Assembly (NCBI RefSeq): GCF_000164135.1
Contig: NZ_GG770555.1
Location: forward strand, 769,088 to 812,833
Direction of reading: 5' to 3'
Length of the DNA stretch: 43,746 bases
From: Mycobacterium parascrofulaceum ATCC BAA-614
GTDB lineage: Bacteria; Actinomycetota; Actinomycetes; Mycobacteriales; Mycobacteriaceae
The translations under genes and the position numbers were made by a program. How positions within the stretch are numbered: the stretch's first letter is position 1; each line of letters begins with the position of its first letter. Shown piece by piece: positions 31,175 to 42,400 of the stretch. The notes beneath the pieces were generated by a model that had not been told where the DNA came from, did not search any database, and was given only the letters and a program-made list of their open reading frames with translations.

Positions 31175-33757
31175 GTGAGCGTGACGGGATCCGCGCCGGC
31201 GCGGTTGGGCCTGACCTCGGAGCAGGCCACCGCGCGATTGCACGCGGAGGGCCCGAACCGCCTGCCCGCACCGCGCAGGATGCCGGCTTGGCGACGGCTG
31301 CTCGCGGAGATGGTGCACTTTTTCGCGCTGCTGTTCTGGGTGGCCGGCGGCCTGGCATTTATCGCGGGGATGCCGCAACTGGGTGTGGCGGTGTTCGTCG
31401 TGATAGTGCTCAACGGGCTGTTCGCGTTCGCTCAAGAACAACGCGCCGAGCACGCGTCGGAACGGTTGGGCGAGCTGCTGCCCCGGCGCGCCACCGTCGT
31501 CCGCGACGGGGTGGGCCGGCAGATTCCGGCCGAGGAGTTGGTGATCGGTGATGTGGTGCTGCTCGCCGAGGGCGATCGCATCTCGGCGGATCTGCGGCTG
31601 GACGTCACGCACGCGCTGGCGGTGGACACCTCGGCGCTGACCGGAGAGAGTGTGCCCGAGCACCCCGCGGTCGGTGAGGAAGTGCATGCGGGCTGTTTCG
31701 TGGTGGAAGGGGAAGGCCGGGCCACGGTCGAGGCGACCGGCCGGCACACCAGGCTGGCGGGGATCGCCCGGCTGACCCAGGCGCAGCGGCCCGCGCCGAC
31801 CCCGCTGCGCAAAGAACTCGACCGGGTGTCCCGCCTCATCGCTGCCGTCGCGGTCGCCGTGGGAGCGGTCTTCTTCGGCGTCGCGCTGCTGCTCGGCACG
31901 CCGCCGTCCGCCGGGTTCCTGTTCGCGGTCGGAGTGACGGTGGCCGTGGTGCCAGAGGGTCTGCTGCCCACCGTCACGCTGTCGCTGGCGATGGGAGCGC
32001 AGCGGATGGCCGGCCGGCACGCGCTGGTGCGGAATCTGGAGGCGGTGGAGACGCTGGGCTCAACGACGTTCATCTGCACCGACAAGACGGGCACATTGAC
32101 TCGCAACGAGATGTCGGTGGTCGAGGTGTGGATGCCGGACGGGACGGCCACCATCGACGGCAACGGCTACGAACCGACGGCCACGGTGCACTGCACGGGC
32201 GGCGAGGCCGCTCTCCGGGATCTGGCCCGCGTCGCCGTGCGCTGCTCGTCTGGGCGCGTGACCGAAAAGGACGGTCGCTGGGTAGCGCACGGGGATCCGA
32301 TGGAGGCGGCGCTGGATGCGTTCGCGCGCCGGGTCGGCGTCAGCGCCGACGAGGACGCTCACCGGAACCCGGACGTGGCGAGGTTTCCCTTCGACACCCG
32401 TCGCCGCCGCATGTCCGTGGTCGCCGGGAACATGGTGTTCGTCAAAGGTGCTCCTGACGCGGTCTTTCCGCGCTGCACGGTTCCGCCCGGGTCAACCGAC
32501 ACCCTGCGGGCGCTGGCTCGCCGCGGCCTGCGCGTGCTCGCGGTCGCGGCGCGCGAGCTCACCGGCGAAACCCCCGAATCCGACGCCGACGCGGAGCGGG
32601 ACCTCACCTTGCTGGGGCTGATCGCGCTGGAAGACCCGCCGCGCCAGGGCGCGGCCGCCGCATTGGCCGCCTGCCGTCGCGCCGGCATCCGGGTGGCCAT
32701 GGTGACCGGCGATCATCCCGACACCGCGCGGGCCATCGCCGTCGAAGTGGGCCTGCTGGGTCCGGACCAGTTTGTGGCGACAGGACACGATCTGCCCAGC
32801 GACGATGCGGAGCTGGGCGCGCTGCTCGACAACGACGGGGTCGTGGTCGCGCGGGTGACGCCGGAAGACAAGCTGCGGATCGCCCAGGCGTTGCGTCACC
32901 GCGGCCATGTCGTGGCGATGACCGGAGACGGCGTCAACGACGCCCCGGCGCTGCGCGAGGCCGCGATCGGGGTGGCGATGGGCCGTTCCGGCACCGACGT
33001 GGCCCGCGAGGCCGCCGACTTGGTGCTGCTCGACGACGACTTCGGCACCATCGTCGCCGCGGTCGAACAGGGCCGCGCCACGTTTGCCAACCTGCGCCGA
33101 TTCCTCACCTACCACCTCACCGACAACGTGGCCGAGCTCGCCCCGTTCGTCGTCTGGGCCCTCAGCGCCGGGACATTCCCCCTCGCGATCGGGGTGCTGC
33201 AAGTGCTGGCTCTCGACATCGGCACCGACGTCCTGCCGGCGTTGGCCCTGGGCGCCGAGCCGGCCGGCGCGCACGTGCTGGACCGGCGCCCGACGCGCCG
33301 GCACCTGCTCGACCGTACCTTGTTCGCGCGCGCATTCGGGGTGCTGGGCCCCGTCGAGGCCGCCGCGGAACTCGTCGCCTTCGTCGTCGCGATGCTCGCG
33401 CTCGGCTGGCGTCCGGGCGCGCCCTTCCCGCACGGTTCGGCGCTGCTGGCCGCCTCGGGCGCGGCGTTCACCGCTGTGGTATTCGGGCAGGCGGCCAACG
33501 CGTTCGCGTGTCGCAGCACCATCCGCCCGGTGTGGGCGGTCCGCCGGCGCGCGAACCGGCTGCTGTTGGTGGCCGTCGCGGTCGAGATCGCCATGCTGGT
33601 GGCGTTCCTTTACCTGCCGCCCCTGGCCCGCCTGCTCGGCCAGACCGGGCCGTCGTGGATCGGCTTCCTGGCCGCCCTCCTCGCCATACCGGCGGTCCTG
33701 GGTGCTGACACGCTCCAGAAGGGTTTCCGGCGGTTGCGGCCGGCCCGCACGGGCTAA
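31175..33757 (+). CDS. P-type cation-transporting ATPase (P2-type, CtpF-like)
   Basis: An 860-residue ion pump. All core motifs are present: LTGES in the actuator domain, PEGLLPTVTLSLAMG in helix M4, the phosphorylated aspartate D303 in ICTDKTGTLT, and TGDGVNDAPALREA at the hinge. The PEGL motif and absence of N-terminal CxxC metal domains place it in the P2 group (calcium/sodium-type pumps), like mycobacterial CtpF, and not among heavy-metal pumps. About ten helices are predicted, six of them after the hinge. The GTG at 31175 starts just before the conserved LTSEQATARL cation-ATPase N-terminal segment. Its stop overlaps the convergent Rv2047c homologue by four bases. Confidence 0.92.
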   Translation: MSVTGSAPARLGLTSEQATARLHAEGPNRLPAPRRMPAWRRLLAEMVHFFALLFWVAGGLAFIAGMPQLGVAVFVVIVLNGLFAFAQEQRAEHASERLGELLPRRATVVRDGVGRQIPAEELVIGDVVLLAEGDRISADLRLDVTHALAVDTSALTGESVPEHPAVGEEVHAGCFVVEGEGRATVEATGRHTRLAGIARLTQAQRPAPTPLRKELDRVSRLIAAVAVAVGAVFFGVALLLGTPPSAGFLFAVGVTVAVVPEGLLPTVTLSLAMGAQRMAGRHALVRNLEAVETLGSTTFICTDKTGTLTRNEMSVVEVWMPDGTATIDGNGYEPTATVHCTGGEAALRDLARVAVRCSSGRVTEKDGRWVAHGDPMEAALDAFARRVGVSADEDAHRNPDVARFPFDTRRRRMSVVAGNMVFVKGAPDAVFPRCTVPPGSTDTLRALARRGLRVLAVAARELTGETPESDADAERDLTLLGLIALEDPPRQGAAAALAACRRAGIRVAMVTGDHPDTARAIAVEVGLLGPDQFVATGHDLPSDDAELGALLDNDGVVVARVTPEDKLRIAQALRHRGHVVAMTGDGVNDAPALREAAIGVAMGRSGTDVAREAADLVLLDDDFGTIVAAVEQGRATFANLRRFLTYHLTDNVAELAPFVVWALSAGTFPLAIGVLQVLALDIGTDVLPALALGAEPAGAHVLDRRPTRRHLLDRTLFARAFGVLGPVEAAAELVAFVVAMLALGWRPGAPFPHGSALLAASGAAFTAVVFGQAANAFACRSTIRPVWAVRRRANRLLLVAVAVEIAMLVAFLYLPPLARLLGQTGPSWIGFLAALLAIPAVLGADTLQKGFRRLRPARTG

Positions 33758-36396
33758 TGCGGGACGTCGGGCCCGCGGTCGCTTGCCGGCAGCGGCGGGT
33801 CGCCCCCGGAGGACAGTTCGAGCACCCGGATTTCGCCCGAGGCCCCGTCGACCTCGACGAGCGCCCCGGGCGGCAACAGCTTGGTGGCCCCCTGCACGTC
33901 GACCACGCAGGGGAACCCGAATTCGCGGGCCACCACCGCGGCGTGGGACATCGGGCCGCCGAGTTCGGTCACCACGGCGGCGGCGTAGCAGAACGCGGCG
34001 GTGTACCCGACGTCGGTGACCTCCGCGACGAGGATCTCGCCGGGCTGCAGGTCGTCGATCGTCTCGGGCCGCACGATGCGCACCCGGCCGCGCACCTTCC
34101 CCCCGCACACGCCGACACCGCGCAGGGCTTCCCCGCTGGTGAGCGCCGCCGGGGTCGTCGTGGTCGGTTGCCAGCTTCCGCTGAACACCGTCGGTGGGAC
34201 CACGGCGGCCAGCCGGCGTTGTTCGGCCCGGCGTCGGGCCACCAGCGCCCCGACATCGGCGGGCAGCGCGTCGAGCTCGTCGACGAGCAGGTAGAACACC
34301 TCGTCCGCGGGGTCGAAGATTCCGGCCTCGACCAGCCTGCGCCCGTACTCGCGCATCAGGTTGCGCAGCACCCAGTTGGCCCGCACCACTTTGTCGCGAC
34401 GGGCTTCGCGGTCGCGCAGCTGGCGCGCCGCCAACTGCGCAACGGGCTTGGCGTGCAGCGGAATACGGGGGCGGCGCGGGTGAGGCGCCGCGGGGGCGCT
34501 CATCGCCCTGGTCACCATCCGGACGAGCAACTCGGGATCGTCAGCGTAGCTGACCGACCGCATCTCGAGTTCGGCGGGGCCACGATGCCCGATCAGCGCC
34601 AGCTCGGCCAGCACGGCGGCGTGAAACTCCGGCGCCTCGACGGCCAGCTTGCCCAGCCGCTCCCCCGGTTCCGCCAGCAGCGCTGTCACTTTCGGGTCGC
34701 GCTGCGCGGCGACCACCAACCGCTGCATTGCCTCGACCGATCGCGCACTGACCAATTCCGGTCCCGCCGGCGCGGCGGTGTCGCGTCCACACAAACCGCG
34801 CAGCAGGACGTTGAACGCCGCGCACAGCATGAACGACGCCGACGCCAGCACCCAGCCGTGCACCACCTCGTCGCGCGCCAACGAGATCAGGCTCAGCAGC
34901 CGACGATCGTCCAGCCCGCTGACATCGCCGGTGAGGCGTTCGAGGCGATCGACATCGGCGACGAATTCGTGGGTGTCCTTGGACGAGCCCGCGGACAGAC
35001 CGACGAGGTTGACACCGAATACCCCGATGTTGCGGATGGTCCGCAATTGCTTGCGGATCCGGCCGGTTTCGGAGCGTGGACGCTCCGCACCGAAGATCGG
35101 CAACGACGCCATGCTCGGACCGAAAAATCCGCTGTTGCTGACGATCGTCGCCGGCTTGGCGAACGGCACGGTTTCGGCCATGTAGTGCGCCGACGTGATG
35201 GCCCCGTAGAGGCGGTGGGCGAAGACGGCGACGGTCCGCGTGGCGATTTCGCGCTGGACGATGCCGCCGGGGCGCAGCCGCTCGGCGATGGCCACGCCGC
35301 CCGCGCGCAACCCGCGCACGGTCGCCGAGGCCGACGCCGGCGAGAACGGGCCGGGAAGCGCCTCCGACAAATTGGTGGCCAGAAAAGTCGGAAAGCGCGG
35401 ATCGATCGGGGTGTCGAATTCCCCGTTGTCTCCGGGCGGGCCGGCCCAATCGGGCTTCACCCCGTCCTCGGTGGGCGCATCGACGGACGGAAGGTCGCCG
35501 ATGGTGGCCATCCGCCACGGCAGCGACACCACCCGCCCGCCCACGGTGACCCGCCCGCGCACCGCGAGCGCGAAATCCTCGACACATTCACTGGAGTTCC
35601 ACGCCGGCCGGAATCGCCACTGCTCCCGCAACCGCGCGGTATCCATGAACGCGGCGCCGTGCACCAGTCGCAGCTCGGCCAGTTCGAAGCCCAGTCGAAT
35701 GACGGGGCGTCCGAGCGCGGCGGCGATCCGACGGAAGGTCAGCTCGCCCGGGGCGGCGAGATTGACCGGGCCGCTGCCGATTTCGGGGTCGACGATCGCC
35801 CGGTTGAAGAGCCGAAGGGCGTCGTCGGGGTGGACGACCTGCATGAGACGGTCGGCGGACCCGTCCGGGAATGCCGGCAGCGCCAGCAGCCGGCGCACCC
35901 AATTATCGACGCTTCGGCCGATGATCAGCGCCGAGCGGATGGCGACCCATTCCAGGTCCGAATCCTCGAGCATCCGCTCGACCTGGGCCTTGTGCTGACC
36001 GTCGGCGCCGACCGGCGTTCTGGCGTCGTGCTCGGTCTTCGGCGCGTCCCCGCTGCCGTAGACGTGCGCCGACGAGGCGAAGACGATCCTGCTGGCCCCG
36101 GTCCGTGCCATCGCCGCCAGCACGTTGCGGGTGCCGTCGATGTTGACCTGCCGGCTGACCCGGGCGTCGGGTCCGGGGCTGTTCGCCCACGCCAGGTGCG
36201 CGACGACGTCGGCGCCGGTCAAGGCGCGGGTGACGGCGTCGGTGTCCCGGATGTCGGCCGCGACGAATTCGGCCGCGCTCGGCCAGCTTTCGGGCCGTTG
36301 CCGGGAGATTCCGATGACGTCGTGGCCCTGGCTGAGCAGGCGGGCGGTGAGCCCGCGGCCGAGCACACCGCCGGCACCGGTGACGGCGATTCTCAC
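33754..36396 (-). CDS. NAD-dependent epimerase fused to a PEP-utilising phosphohistidine region (Rv2047c homologue)
   Basis: An 880-residue fusion. Residues 1-290 are an extended-SDR epimerase-like domain with TGAGGVLGRG near residue 6. A long middle part (about 330-780) is helical; its end (REYGRRLVEAG, then PADEVFYLLVDEL) looks like the segment before the swivel domain in PEP synthase and rifampin phosphotransferase. Residues 790-870 hold the swivel domain with GGPMSHAAVVAREFG, where His818 would carry the phosphate. The ATP-grasp domain that normally phosphorylates this histidine is missing, replaced by the epimerase domain. It lies 25 bases downstream of pks12, as Rv2047c does in H37Rv, which suggests a role tied to mycoketide lipids. 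Confidence 0.9.
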   Translation of the reverse strand: MRIAVTGAGGVLGRGLTARLLSQGHDVIGISRQRPESWPSAAEFVAADIRDTDAVTRALTGADVVAHLAWANSPGPDARVSRQVNIDGTRNVLAAMARTGASRIVFASSAHVYGSGDAPKTEHDARTPVGADGQHKAQVERMLEDSDLEWVAIRSALIIGRSVDNWVRRLLALPAFPDGSADRLMQVVHPDDALRLFNRAIVDPEIGSGPVNLAAPGELTFRRIAAALGRPVIRLGFELAELRLVHGAAFMDTARLREQWRFRPAWNSSECVEDFALAVRGRVTVGGRVVSLPWRMATIGDLPSVDAPTEDGVKPDWAGPPGDNGEFDTPIDPRFPTFLATNLSEALPGPFSPASASATVRGLRAGGVAIAERLRPGGIVQREIATRTVAVFAHRLYGAITSAHYMAETVPFAKPATIVSNSGFFGPSMASLPIFGAERPRSETGRIRKQLRTIRNIGVFGVNLVGLSAGSSKDTHEFVADVDRLERLTGDVSGLDDRRLLSLISLARDEVVHGWVLASASFMLCAAFNVLLRGLCGRDTAAPAGPELVSARSVEAMQRLVVAAQRDPKVTALLAEPGERLGKLAVEAPEFHAAVLAELALIGHRGPAELEMRSVSYADDPELLVRMVTRAMSAPAAPHPRRPRIPLHAKPVAQLAARQLRDREARRDKVVRANWVLRNLMREYGRRLVEAGIFDPADEVFYLLVDELDALPADVGALVARRRAEQRRLAAVVPPTVFSGSWQPTTTTPAALTSGEALRGVGVCGGKVRGRVRIVRPETIDDLQPGEILVAEVTDVGYTAAFCYAAAVVTELGGPMSHAAVVAREFGFPCVVDVQGATKLLPPGALVEVDGASGEIRVLELSSGGDPPLPASDRGPDVPH

Positions 36397-36421
36397 TGAC
36401 TGCCCTCGCGCAAGGTCATGG

Positions 36422-39400
36422 CTATTCGTCGTCGTCCATCAGCGCCGCGTTGAGAAGGTCTTCGAGGTCCATGTCCGCGATGTCCTTCTCCGAGGTCGCG
36501 GCGGCGGCCGGCGATTGTCCGTCCGCGCGACTGCCGTCGGCCTCGTTCGCCAACGCCAGCAACAGTTCCAGCACCCCGGCCTGCCGCAACCGTTTGACCG
36601 GAATCGAGCCCACGGCGCGCTGGATTTCGGCTTCCCCGGGCGCGGCGGCCGGGCTCTGTTGCTCGGCCGCGCCTACGAGCTCGCGGTGCATGTACCCGGC
36701 CAGCGCCGCGGAGTTCGGGTAGTCGAAGATCAGCGTGGGCGACAGCGCCAGCCCGGTGGCGGATTTCAGCCGGTTGCGCATCTCGACCGCGGTCAGCGAG
36801 TCGAAGCCCAGTTCCTGGAAGGCCCGGTCGGGATCGATGGACTCGGGGCTGGAATTGCCGAGCACGGTGGCGATGTTGGCGCGCACCAAATCCAGCAGAA
36901 CCGCCTGTTGCTCGTCCTCCGGCAGCCCTTCGAGGCGTTGCAGCAGAGCCGATTTCGACTTCGCCGCGGCCAGCGAGTCGTCGACCTGGCGCCGGGTGGG
37001 CGCGTTGATCAGGTCGACGAACATCGGCGGCAACGTCCCACCGTCGAACTTGACCCGCAGGGCGGCAAGGTCGATGTGGGCGGGCAACAGGAACGGCTCG
37101 TCGACGATGAGCGCGGTGTCCATCAGTTCCAGCGCCTCGTCCGAGGACATCGCGACGATTCCGTCGCGGCCGAACCGGGCACGGTCGGCGGCGCCGAGCG
37201 CACCGGTCATGGCGCTGGCCTGATCCCACAGACCCCAGGCCAGCGACATCGCCGGCAGGCCCCGCATGCGCCGGTGCACGGCCAGGCCGTCCAGGAACGA
37301 GTTGGCGGCCGCGTAGTTGGCCTGGCCGGACGCTCCCGCCAACCCCGCCATCGACGAAAACATCACGAACGCGGACACATCCAGGTCCCGGGTCAGCTCG
37401 TGCAGGTTCCACGCCGCGTCGACCTTGGCCCGCAGCACCGACGCCACCCGCTCCGGAGTCAGCGACGAGATCACCGCGTCGTCGAGCACGCCGGCCGCGT
37501 GGATCACCCCCGACAGCGGCCGGTGCACCGGGATGTCGGCGATCACCTTGGCCAGCGCCTCGCGGTCGGCCGCATCGCAGGCCACCACCTGCACCTGTGC
37601 GCCCGCGGCGCTGAGCTCCGTCACCAACTCGGCGGCCCCCGGCGCGTCCAGCCCGCGCCGGCTCACCAGCACCAGGTTCCGCGCGTCGTGGCGGTTCACC
37701 ACGTGGCGGGCCAATGCCGAACCGGCCATGCCCGTGGCCCCGGTGATCAACACGGTGCCCGCCGCCCAGGCGTCGGGCATGGTCATGACGACCTTGCCGA
37801 CGTGGCGGGCCTGGCTCAGATACCGCAACGCCGCGGGCGCGCGACGCACGTCAAACCTGGTCACCGGCAAGGGCCGTAGCACGTCGTCGGCGAACATGGC
37901 GGCCAGCTCGTCGAGGATCCGCGCGATGCGGTCCGGCCCGGCCTCGAACAGATCGAAGGCGCGGTAGCGCACACCCGGGTGCTCCCGCGCCACCGCGTCG
38001 GGCTCACGCATGTCGGTCTTGCCCATTTCCAGGAACGCGCCGCCGGGCGCGACGAGTCGCAGGGAGGCGTCCACGAAGTCGCCGGACAACGAGTCCAGCA
38101 CCAGGTCCACGCCGCGACCACCGGTCGCCGACCGGAACTTTTCCTCGAAGTCGAGGCTGCGCGAGTCCGAGATGTGATCGTCGTCAAAGCCCATGGCCCG
38201 CAACGTGTCCCACTTGCCGCGGCTGGCGGTGGCGAAAACCTCCAGGCCGAGGTGCCGGGCCAGCTGCACCGCGGCCATGCCGACGCCGCCGGCGGCGGCG
38301 TGCACCAGCACCCGCTGGCCCCGCTTGGCGGCGGCCAGGTCCACCAGCGCGTAGTAGGCCGTGGCGAACACCACCGTGGTGGTGGCCGCCGCGGTGGGCG
38401 ACCAGCCGGCCGGCATCTTGGCGAGCAGGCGCTCATCGGTCCGCGCTATCGTGCCCGTGCCGTCGGGGAACAGGCCCATGACGCGGTCGCCGACCGCGAA
38501 ACGTCCGCCGCCGGCGGCGGTTTCGATCACGACACCAGACGCCTCGATGCCCATGACGGCGTCGGGGTCCGGGTACAGCCCGAGCGCAATCATCACGTCG
38601 CGGAAGTTGGCGGCCAGCGCCGACACCGCGACCCGCACCTGCCCGGGGCCCAACGGCGCGTCGGCGTCCGGGATGCGCTCCATCCGCAGGTTCTCGAACG
38701 TGCCGGAACTACTCATGCCCAGTCGCCACGGCCCGTCGCCCGGCGGCACCAGCAGGCCGGCGACGGCACGAGTGCCATGCACCCGTGCGGTGTACACCGT
38801 CGAGCCGCGCACCAAGACCTGCGGCTCACCGACGGCCAGGGCGGCGGCGACGGACTCGTCGTCCAGCCGGCCGTCGGTGTCGACGAGCACGATTCGTCCG
38901 GGGTGTTCGGTCTGCGCCGAACGCACCAGCCCCCACACGGCCGCGCCCGCGAGGTCGGTGACGTCCTCCCCCGGCAACGCCATCGCGCCGCGGGTGGCCA
39001 CGACCAGCGTGCCGGACCCCTCGCGGGCGAGCCAGGACTGCAGCACGGGTAACACCGCGCGGGTGGCCGCGTACACGTCGGCCACGACGTCGTCGGCCAC
39101 CGGCGCGGACTCGAACACCACCGCCGCGGGTTGCGCCTCGGCATCGTCCAATGCCGTTGCACCCCAGTGGGAAACGGTGACGGGCTGCACCGACGTCGAT
39201 CGCTGGGCCGACCAGATGACCTCGAAGAGCCGGTCGGGTCCTGAATGCGACACCGCCGCCAGCAGCTGCTGGTCGGTCACCGGCCGGGCCACCATCGACC
39301 CCACCGACAGCACCGGCAGCCCCAATCCGTCCGCCAGTTCGATCGACACCGCCGAATCGCTCACCGGCACGATCCGCGCGCGCACCGCCGTCGCACCGGC

Positions 39401-42400
39401 CGCGTGCAGCGAGATCCGCTGCCAGGAGAACGGCACCAGCATCGAACCTTCGGGGAGTTCGTCGCCGTCGGACGTCAGGATCACCGCGTGCAGCGCCGCG
39501 TCAAGCATGACCGGGTGGACGCCGAACCCAACCCCCGAGACCCCGGCGTCCGCGGGCAGGGCGACCTCCGCGAACACTTCGTCGCCGCGGCGCCACATCG
39601 AGGTCAGGCCGCGGAACGCCGGCCCGTAGCCGTAGCCGCGGTCGGCCAGGCGTTCGTAGCCGTCGCCGACGTCGACGGGGGTCGCACCGATCGGCGGCCA
39701 CGCCGACAGGTCCGCGCCCGGCTGCACCGCGCCCGCGCGCAGCACCCCCTCGGCGTGCAGCGACCAACCCGAACCCGCGTCCGTGCGCGAAAACACCGAC
39801 ACCGCGCGGGCCCCGGCTTCGTCCGCGCCGCCCACGACGACCTGCACGGCGACCGATCCGGTGGCCGGCAACACCAGCGGCGCCGCCAGATTCAGTTCGT
39901 CGACGACGCCGCAGCCCACTTCGTCGCCCGCGCGGATCGCCAATTCGACGAACCCCGCGCCGGGGAACAGCACCACGCCGCCGACGGCGTGGTCGGCCAG
40001 CCAGCCCTGGGTGCCGGGCGACAACCGGCCGGTCAGCACCACCCCGCCGGACGCCGGCAGCTCCACCACGGCGCCGAGCAGCGCGTGCTCGCCGGGCGCG
40101 AGACCCAAGCCCGCGGCGTCGACCGTTGTACCGTCGCCGGCGAGCCAGAACCTCCGCCGCTCGAACGCGTAGGTGGGTAGCTCCACGAAATTGGCTTGCC
40201 CGATGGCGCGGCGCCAGTCGACGTCCATCCCGGCGACGAATCCCTGCGCGACCGCGTTGACGAGGATCACCGGTTCCGGGCGGTCCTTGCGCAGCGCCGA
40301 CATGGTGACGATCGGGGCGTCGGCGAGCGACTCTTCGATCGATGCCGTCAGCCCGCCGCTGGGGCCGACCTCGAGGAAGCGGGTGGCGCCGGCCGAGTGC
40401 GCGAAGCGCACGCTGTCGGCGAACCGCACGGCTTCGCGAATGTGCCGTTTCCAGTAGGCCGGCGACGCGAAGTCGTCGCCCGCCGGCTGCCCGGTCAGGT
40501 TCGACACGATCGGAATCGTCGGTTTGCCGAGGGCGAGTCCCGCCGCCACCGTGCCGAATTCGTCGATCATCGGATCCATCAGCGGGGAGTGGAACGCGTG
40601 GGACACCGCCAATCGGTGAACGCGGCGGCCGTCGGCGCGCAGCCGGTCCGCGATCGCGGACACCTCGTCCTCGGCGCCCGAGATGACCACCGACGCAGGC
40701 CCGTTGACGGCGGCGATGCCAACCTGTTCGGAGCGCTCCAGCAGCGGCCGCACCTCCTCTTCGGTGGCCTGCACGGCGAACATCGCCCCGCCCTCGGGCA
40801 GGGCCTGCATGAACCGGCCCCGGGCGGCCACCAGCACCGCCGCGTTTTCCAGCGACAACACGCCGGCGACGTGCGCGGCCGACAACTCGCCGATCGAATG
40901 GCCGAGCACCAGATCGGGGTGGATGCCCCAGGACTCGAGCAAGCGGAACAAGGCGACTTCCACCGCGAACAACGCCGGCTGCGCGAATTCGGTGGTGTTC
41001 AGCAGGCTTTCGTCGTGCCCCCACATCACTTCACGCAGGGGCCGCAGCAGGTGCCGGTCCAGTTCGGCGACCACGGTGTCGAACGCCACGGCGAACGCCG
41101 GGTAGGCGGCGTGCAAGCCCATCCCCATGCCGAGGATTTGCGCGCCCTGGCCGGGGAAGACGAAGACGGTCTTGCCGCCGGACACCGCGGTGCCCTGGAC
41201 GACCGATCCGGCGCCGCCGGTGGCCAACTCGTCGAGGCCGGCGAGCAACTGGTCGCGATCCGCGCCGACGACGACGGCCCGGTGGTCGAAGTGCGATCGG
41301 CCCGCCAGCGACCATGCCACGTCGGCGCCGTCGAGCTCATCGCGCCGGCGGAGGTGGCCGGCGAGGCGATGGGCCTGGGAACTCAAGGCCGACAACGACT
41401 TTGCCGACACCACCCATGGGATGACGGGCAATTTCGTGCGTTCCGGCGCCGGCGCGGGCTGGGCCGGCGCGGACTCGATGATCACGTGCGCGTTGGTGCC
41501 GCTGATGCCGAACGACGACACGCCGGCGCGGCGCGGACGGTTGGGCTGCCAGGGCCGCGGCTCGGTCAGCAGCGCCACCGAGCCCACCGACCAGTCGACG
41601 TGCGGGCTGGGCTCGTCGACGTGCAGCGTCGCCGGCAACGTCGCGTGCCGCATCGCCAAAACCATCTTGATCACGCCGGCCACGCCGGCGGCGGCCTGCG
41701 TGTGCCCCATGTTCGACTTGATCGAACCGAGCAACAGCGGCTCGGTCCGGTCCTGCCCGTAGGTGGCCAACAACGCCTGGGCCTCGATGGGGTCGCCCAA
41801 TGTCGTTCCCGTGCCATGGCCTTCGACCGCGTCGACGTCGGCCGCGGCCAATCCGGCATTCGCCAGCGCCGCGCGCACCACCCGCTGCTGCGACGGACCG
41901 TTAGGCGCGGTCAGCCCGTTGGAGGCGCCGTCCTGGTTTATCGCCGAACCCCGCACGACCGCCAGGACGGGGTGCCCCAGCCGCTGCGCGTCCGAAAGGC
42001 GCTCCACCACCAGCATGCCGCCGCCTTCGGAGAATCCGGTGCCGTCGGCGGCGCCCGCGTAGGCCTTGCACCGGCCGTCCGCGGACAGCCCGCGCATGCG
42101 GCTGAACTCGACGAAGATGTCGGGTGTGGCGTTGACGGTGACGCCGCCCGCCAGCGCCAGGTCACACTCGCCCGAGCGCAGCGACTGCGCGGCCATGTGC
42201 AGGGCCACCAGCGACGACGAGCAGGCCGTGTCCACCGACACCGCGGGCCCCTCCAGGCCGAGCGCATAGGACACCCGGCCCGACGCCACGCTCGACGACT
42301 GGCCGGTGAGCCGGAAGCCCTCCGCGGCCGGGGCGGCGCCCATGCCGTAGCCCTGGGTGTACACGCCGGCGAAGACGCCGGTCGCGCTGCCGCGCAAGGC

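Noticed and set aside
33757..36399. An 880-codon plus-strand frame exactly opposite the Rv2047c homologue
   Set aside because: A codon-shadow of the real gene; no recognisable motif on this strand.
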